Shown: piece by piece, positions 60,597 to 62,379 of the stretch | How positions within the stretch are numbered: position 1 is the stretch's first letter | Layout: every line of letters starts with the position of its first letter | From: Verrucomicrobiota bacterium | GTDB lineage: Bacteria; Verrucomicrobiota; Verrucomicrobiia; Limisphaerales; UBA1319 | Length of the DNA stretch: 62,379 nt | Assembly (NCBI GenBank): GCA_022709905.1 | Contig: JAKLHY010000047.1 | Span: 1-62,379 of the forward strand | Reading direction: 5' to 3' | Position numbers and translations under genes: made by a program | The notes under the pieces: generated by a model | Databases searched by the model: none | Told to the model about the DNA's origin: nothing | What the model saw: the letters and a program-made list of their open reading frames with translations, nothing else

Positions 60597-61115
60597 ATGA
60601 GTGATTCTCCTGCTCAGACCGCCGGTTCCTGGGAACCGCGGATTATCGCCTTTTTCTGCAACTGGTGCACCTACACCGCCGCCGATCTCGCCGGCGTCTC
60701 CCGGATGAAATATCCCCACAACGCCCGCGTGATCCGCGTCATGTGCTCCGGACGTATCGACCCCCAGTTCATCCTGGAGGCCCTGGCAAAAGGAGCTGAC
60801 GGCGTCCTCATCGGCGGCTGTCATCCCAATGACTGTCACTACGCCGAAGGCAATTACAAAATGTTGCGCCGGTTCCGCCTCCTCCGGCGCGTACTGGACG
60901 GCATGGGCATCGCGCCGGACCGGGTCCGCCTCGAGTGGATCTCCGCCGCCGAAGGTGACAAGGTCAAGACTGTCATGACCGAGATGGTGGAAAAGCTGCG
61001 CGCCCTGGGTCCCTTGGGCGCACCCGACAAGTTCCGGGATTGGGACCGCGAAATGGAGGAGTTCGAACACGCAATTCAAGCCCGACAGGGGCAGGAGGTA
61101 ACCCATGCCCACTAG
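60597..61115 (+). CDS. mvhD: MvhD-like hydrogenase iron-sulfur subunit
   Basis: A 172-residue [2Fe-2S] protein that wires an electron donor to HdrA. Conserved text: 'IIAFFCNWCTYTAADLAGVS' (first two Cys), 'VIRVMCSGRIDPQFILEALA' and 'GVLIGGCHPNDCHYAEGNYK', supplying the remaining Cys. The C-terminal 30 residues are acidic and helical. It lies 24 nt after hdrA and overlaps the MvhG-like gene by 11 nt. Confidence 0.93.
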   Translation: MSDSPAQTAGSWEPRIIAFFCNWCTYTAADLAGVSRMKYPHNARVIRVMCSGRIDPQFILEALAKGADGVLIGGCHPNDCHYAEGNYKMLRRFRLLRRVLDGMGIAPDRVRLEWISAAEGDKVKTVMTEMVEKLRALGPLGAPDKFRDWDREMEEFEHAIQARQGQEVTHAH

Positions 61116-62100
61116 ACCCAAGATTGGCATTTACTGGTGCGCCTCGTGCGGTGGCTGCGAGGAAACCGTGGTGGATCTCGCCGAAGACATCCTGGGCGTC
61201 GTCGAAAAAGTCGACATCGTCTTTTGGCCGGTGGCGATGGATTTTAAAAAGAAAGACGTTGAAGCCCTGCCCGACTTGTCCTTGCTGGCCACCTTGCTCA
61301 ACGGCGCCGTTCGATCGTCCGAACAGGAGGAAATGGTCCGCATGTTGAGACGCAAGAGCAAGTATATGATTGCGTTCGGTTCCTGCGCGCATACCGGAGG
61401 CATTCCCGGCCTGGCCAACCAGTTCTCGCGCGAACATATCCTCCGCTATGTCTACGAGGAAACGCCAACCACCATCAACAACGAAAAAACCCGCCCTCAG
61501 CTGCGGTTTGCGGAGGCCGATCGCGAGGTCGACCTTCCGGAATTCCGCCATGTGGTTCGCAGCCTGGACCAGGTCGTCGATGTCGACTATTACATTCCAG
61601 GTTGCCCCCCAACCCCGAACATTACACGGTCGGCTTTGACGGCGTTGCTGGACGGCCGTCTTCCTCCCAAAGGCACCGTCCTGGCCCCGGACATCGCCCT
61701 CTGCGACGAATGCCCGCGAAAGGCCACCAAGCCCGCGGACCTCGCCTTCGCGGAATTCAATCGTCCCCACCAGAAACTGCTCGATCCTTCCCTCTGCTTC
61801 CTGGCCCAGGGAATCATCTGCATGGGCCCATCCACCCGCAGCGGTTGCGACGCCCAATGCACCAAGGGCAACATGCCGTGCACCGGTTGTTTCGGCGGCA
61901 CGACGCGCGTCAAGGATCAAGGCGCCAAAATGCTCTCCTCGCTGTGCGCGAACCTTGTCCCCAAAGAAGAAGAGGCCATCGACCAAGTCCTGGACGGCCT
62001 CCCCGATCCCATCGGGACGCTTTACCGCTACGGCCTGGCGAAGAGCCTGCTCCGACGACGCATGGACCTGCCCATGGAAACCCTCCCCCCAGCCGGGTAA
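61105..62100 (+). CDS. mvhG: MvhG-like [NiFe] hydrogenase small-subunit homologue
   Basis: A 331-residue protein of the F420-non-reducing hydrogenase small-subunit group. Proximal-cluster motif 'WCASCGGCEETVVDLAEDIL', then 'FGSCAHTGGIPGLANQFS' and 'YIPGCPPTPNITRSAL', are all present. The C-terminal Cys-rich part ('CDECPRKATKP', 'MGPSTRSGCDAQC', 'NMPCTGCFGG') should bind two further clusters. In methanogens MvhG pairs with the NiFe large subunit MvhA. No large subunit follows within the remaining 279 nt, so MvhG may act as an electron conduit for another dehydrogenase, or MvhA is elsewhere. The start at 61105 follows 'GGGGCAGGAGGT', a strong ribosome-binding site. Confidence 0.9.
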   Translation: MPTRPKIGIYWCASCGGCEETVVDLAEDILGVVEKVDIVFWPVAMDFKKKDVEALPDLSLLATLLNGAVRSSEQEEMVRMLRRKSKYMIAFGSCAHTGGIPGLANQFSREHILRYVYEETPTTINNEKTRPQLRFAEADREVDLPEFRHVVRSLDQVVDVDYYIPGCPPTPNITRSALTALLDGRLPPKGTVLAPDIALCDECPRKATKPADLAFAEFNRPHQKLLDPSLCFLAQGIICMGPSTRSGCDAQCTKGNMPCTGCFGGTTRVKDQGAKMLSSLCANLVPKEEEAIDQVLDGLPDPIGTLYRYGLAKSLLRRRMDLPMETLPPAG

Positions 62101-62379
62101 TCCCTCCGGGCTAGGACGAGTCTCTTAATCCTTAACGGTTGTGCCATGCCCGCTCCATTAACATTCCCGTTTTCGAATGAATTGTATAATTGTGAGATGT
62201 GACCCCTGGCAATTCAAAGCCACGGTCAACTTGGCGGGGGAAGCGCAACCGCCCCGCCAGCAAGAAGCGCCACCCCCGCTGCCATGCCTCGGCCCGCGCG
62301 GAGCAGCGGCTATGCATGAAAGTGCCCTGAAGCAGGAACAACAGGGCTAACGCAGATTTGTCGGGACATTTGCCGGTGA
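62101..62379. other. Non-coding 3' flank of the Etf-Hdr operon
   Basis: No reading frame with protein-like content is visible on either strand. A TATAAT occurs at 62185-62190 without a clear -35. The strong hairpin at 62232-62259 is the likely transcript end. Confidence 0.5.
62232..62259 (+). terminator. GC-rich hairpin downstream of the Etf-Hdr-Mvh operon
   Basis: TGGCGGGG (62232-62239) and CCCCGCCA (62252-62259) form an 8-bp stem around a 12-nt loop, about 130 nt after the last stop codon. There is no T-run, so it may stabilise or end the transcript by another route. Confidence 0.4.

Noticed and set aside
58536..61115. Selenocysteine codons in hdrA or mvhD
   Set aside because: Both frames are open with ordinary Cys codons and no in-frame UGA at the expected positions.
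58458..61130. 890-codon open frame on the minus strand opposite hdrA and mvhD
   Set aside because: Its Gly/Ala/His/Asp-rich content is the reverse reading of GC-biased codons in real genes with unmistakable motifs on the plus strand.
62185..62190. TATAAT as a promoter after mvhG
   Set aside because: There is no acceptable -35 at 16-18 nt and no gene downstream within the window.

Overview
The window looks like a contiguous stretch of chromosome from a moderately GC-rich, Gram-negative bacterium of the Verrucomicrobiota or a related PVC lineage (inference). Support comes from an LPS Kdo transferase, type IV pilus and type II secretion genes, alternative complex III fused to a cbb3-type oxidase operon, Tat-exported sugar-active enzymes, and very long secreted beta-sandwich proteins with calcium-binding tails. 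I saw no tRNA, rRNA, CRISPR array, transposase or phage gene.

Layout. 1-3.6 kb: the 3' end of a large repeat-rich surface protein, then waaA. 3.7-8.5 kb (minus strand): a compact block coaD-DUF177-rpmF-plsX-fabH-PilZ-like-pilT, linking envelope lipid synthesis, ribosomal protein L32 and pilus retraction. 8.5-8.8 kb: a divergent intergenic region with DnaA-box-like 9-mers in front of dnaN. 8.8-14.6 kb (plus): dnaN-lspA-miaA-hflX, then hisF-hisI and a small membrane protein. 14.6-19.9 kb (minus): a 1760-residue secreted subtilisin-like protease. 20.4-21.4 kb (minus): bioB.

21.6-31.7 kb (plus) is accessory: a GH43-like enzyme; a frameshifted small conserved gene running into a secreted proline-iminopeptidase-like hydrolase; a GH99-like/WbsX protein; a C-terminally shortened YdeI-family protein; a CPBP protease; a PadR regulator with its apparent operator inside its promoter, followed by a membrane protein carrying an internal lipobox; and a Tat-exported GH78-like enzyme.

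32.1-43.1 kb (plus) is an eleven-gene respiratory operon, mostly with overlapping start and stop codons: actABCDEF (alternative complex III), an uncharacterised 120-residue membrane protein, ccoS, ccoN, ccoO and a monoheme membrane cytochrome c. It should carry electrons from menaquinol to O2. 43.3-48.5 kb holds a Gfo/Idh/MocA oxidoreductase, a lipid kinase, a Tat-type TIM-barrel protein and a Kef-type antiporter. 48.6-52.9 kb (minus) is a partial type II secretion cluster, gspF-H-I-J-K.

53.4-62.1 kb (plus) is the most interesting region: etfB-etfA-EMO-like membrane FeS oxidoreductase-HdrC/HdrB fusion-HdrA-MvhD-MvhG. It joins an electron-transferring flavoprotein and its quinone-reducing partner to a heterodisulfide-reductase-like flavin-based electron-bifurcation module. 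The [NiFe]-hydrogenase small-subunit homologue MvhG is present, but no large subunit follows before the window ends. Alongside the aerobic ACIII-cbb3 operon, this suggests low-potential electron handling coupled to the quinone pool in a respiring organism (inference).
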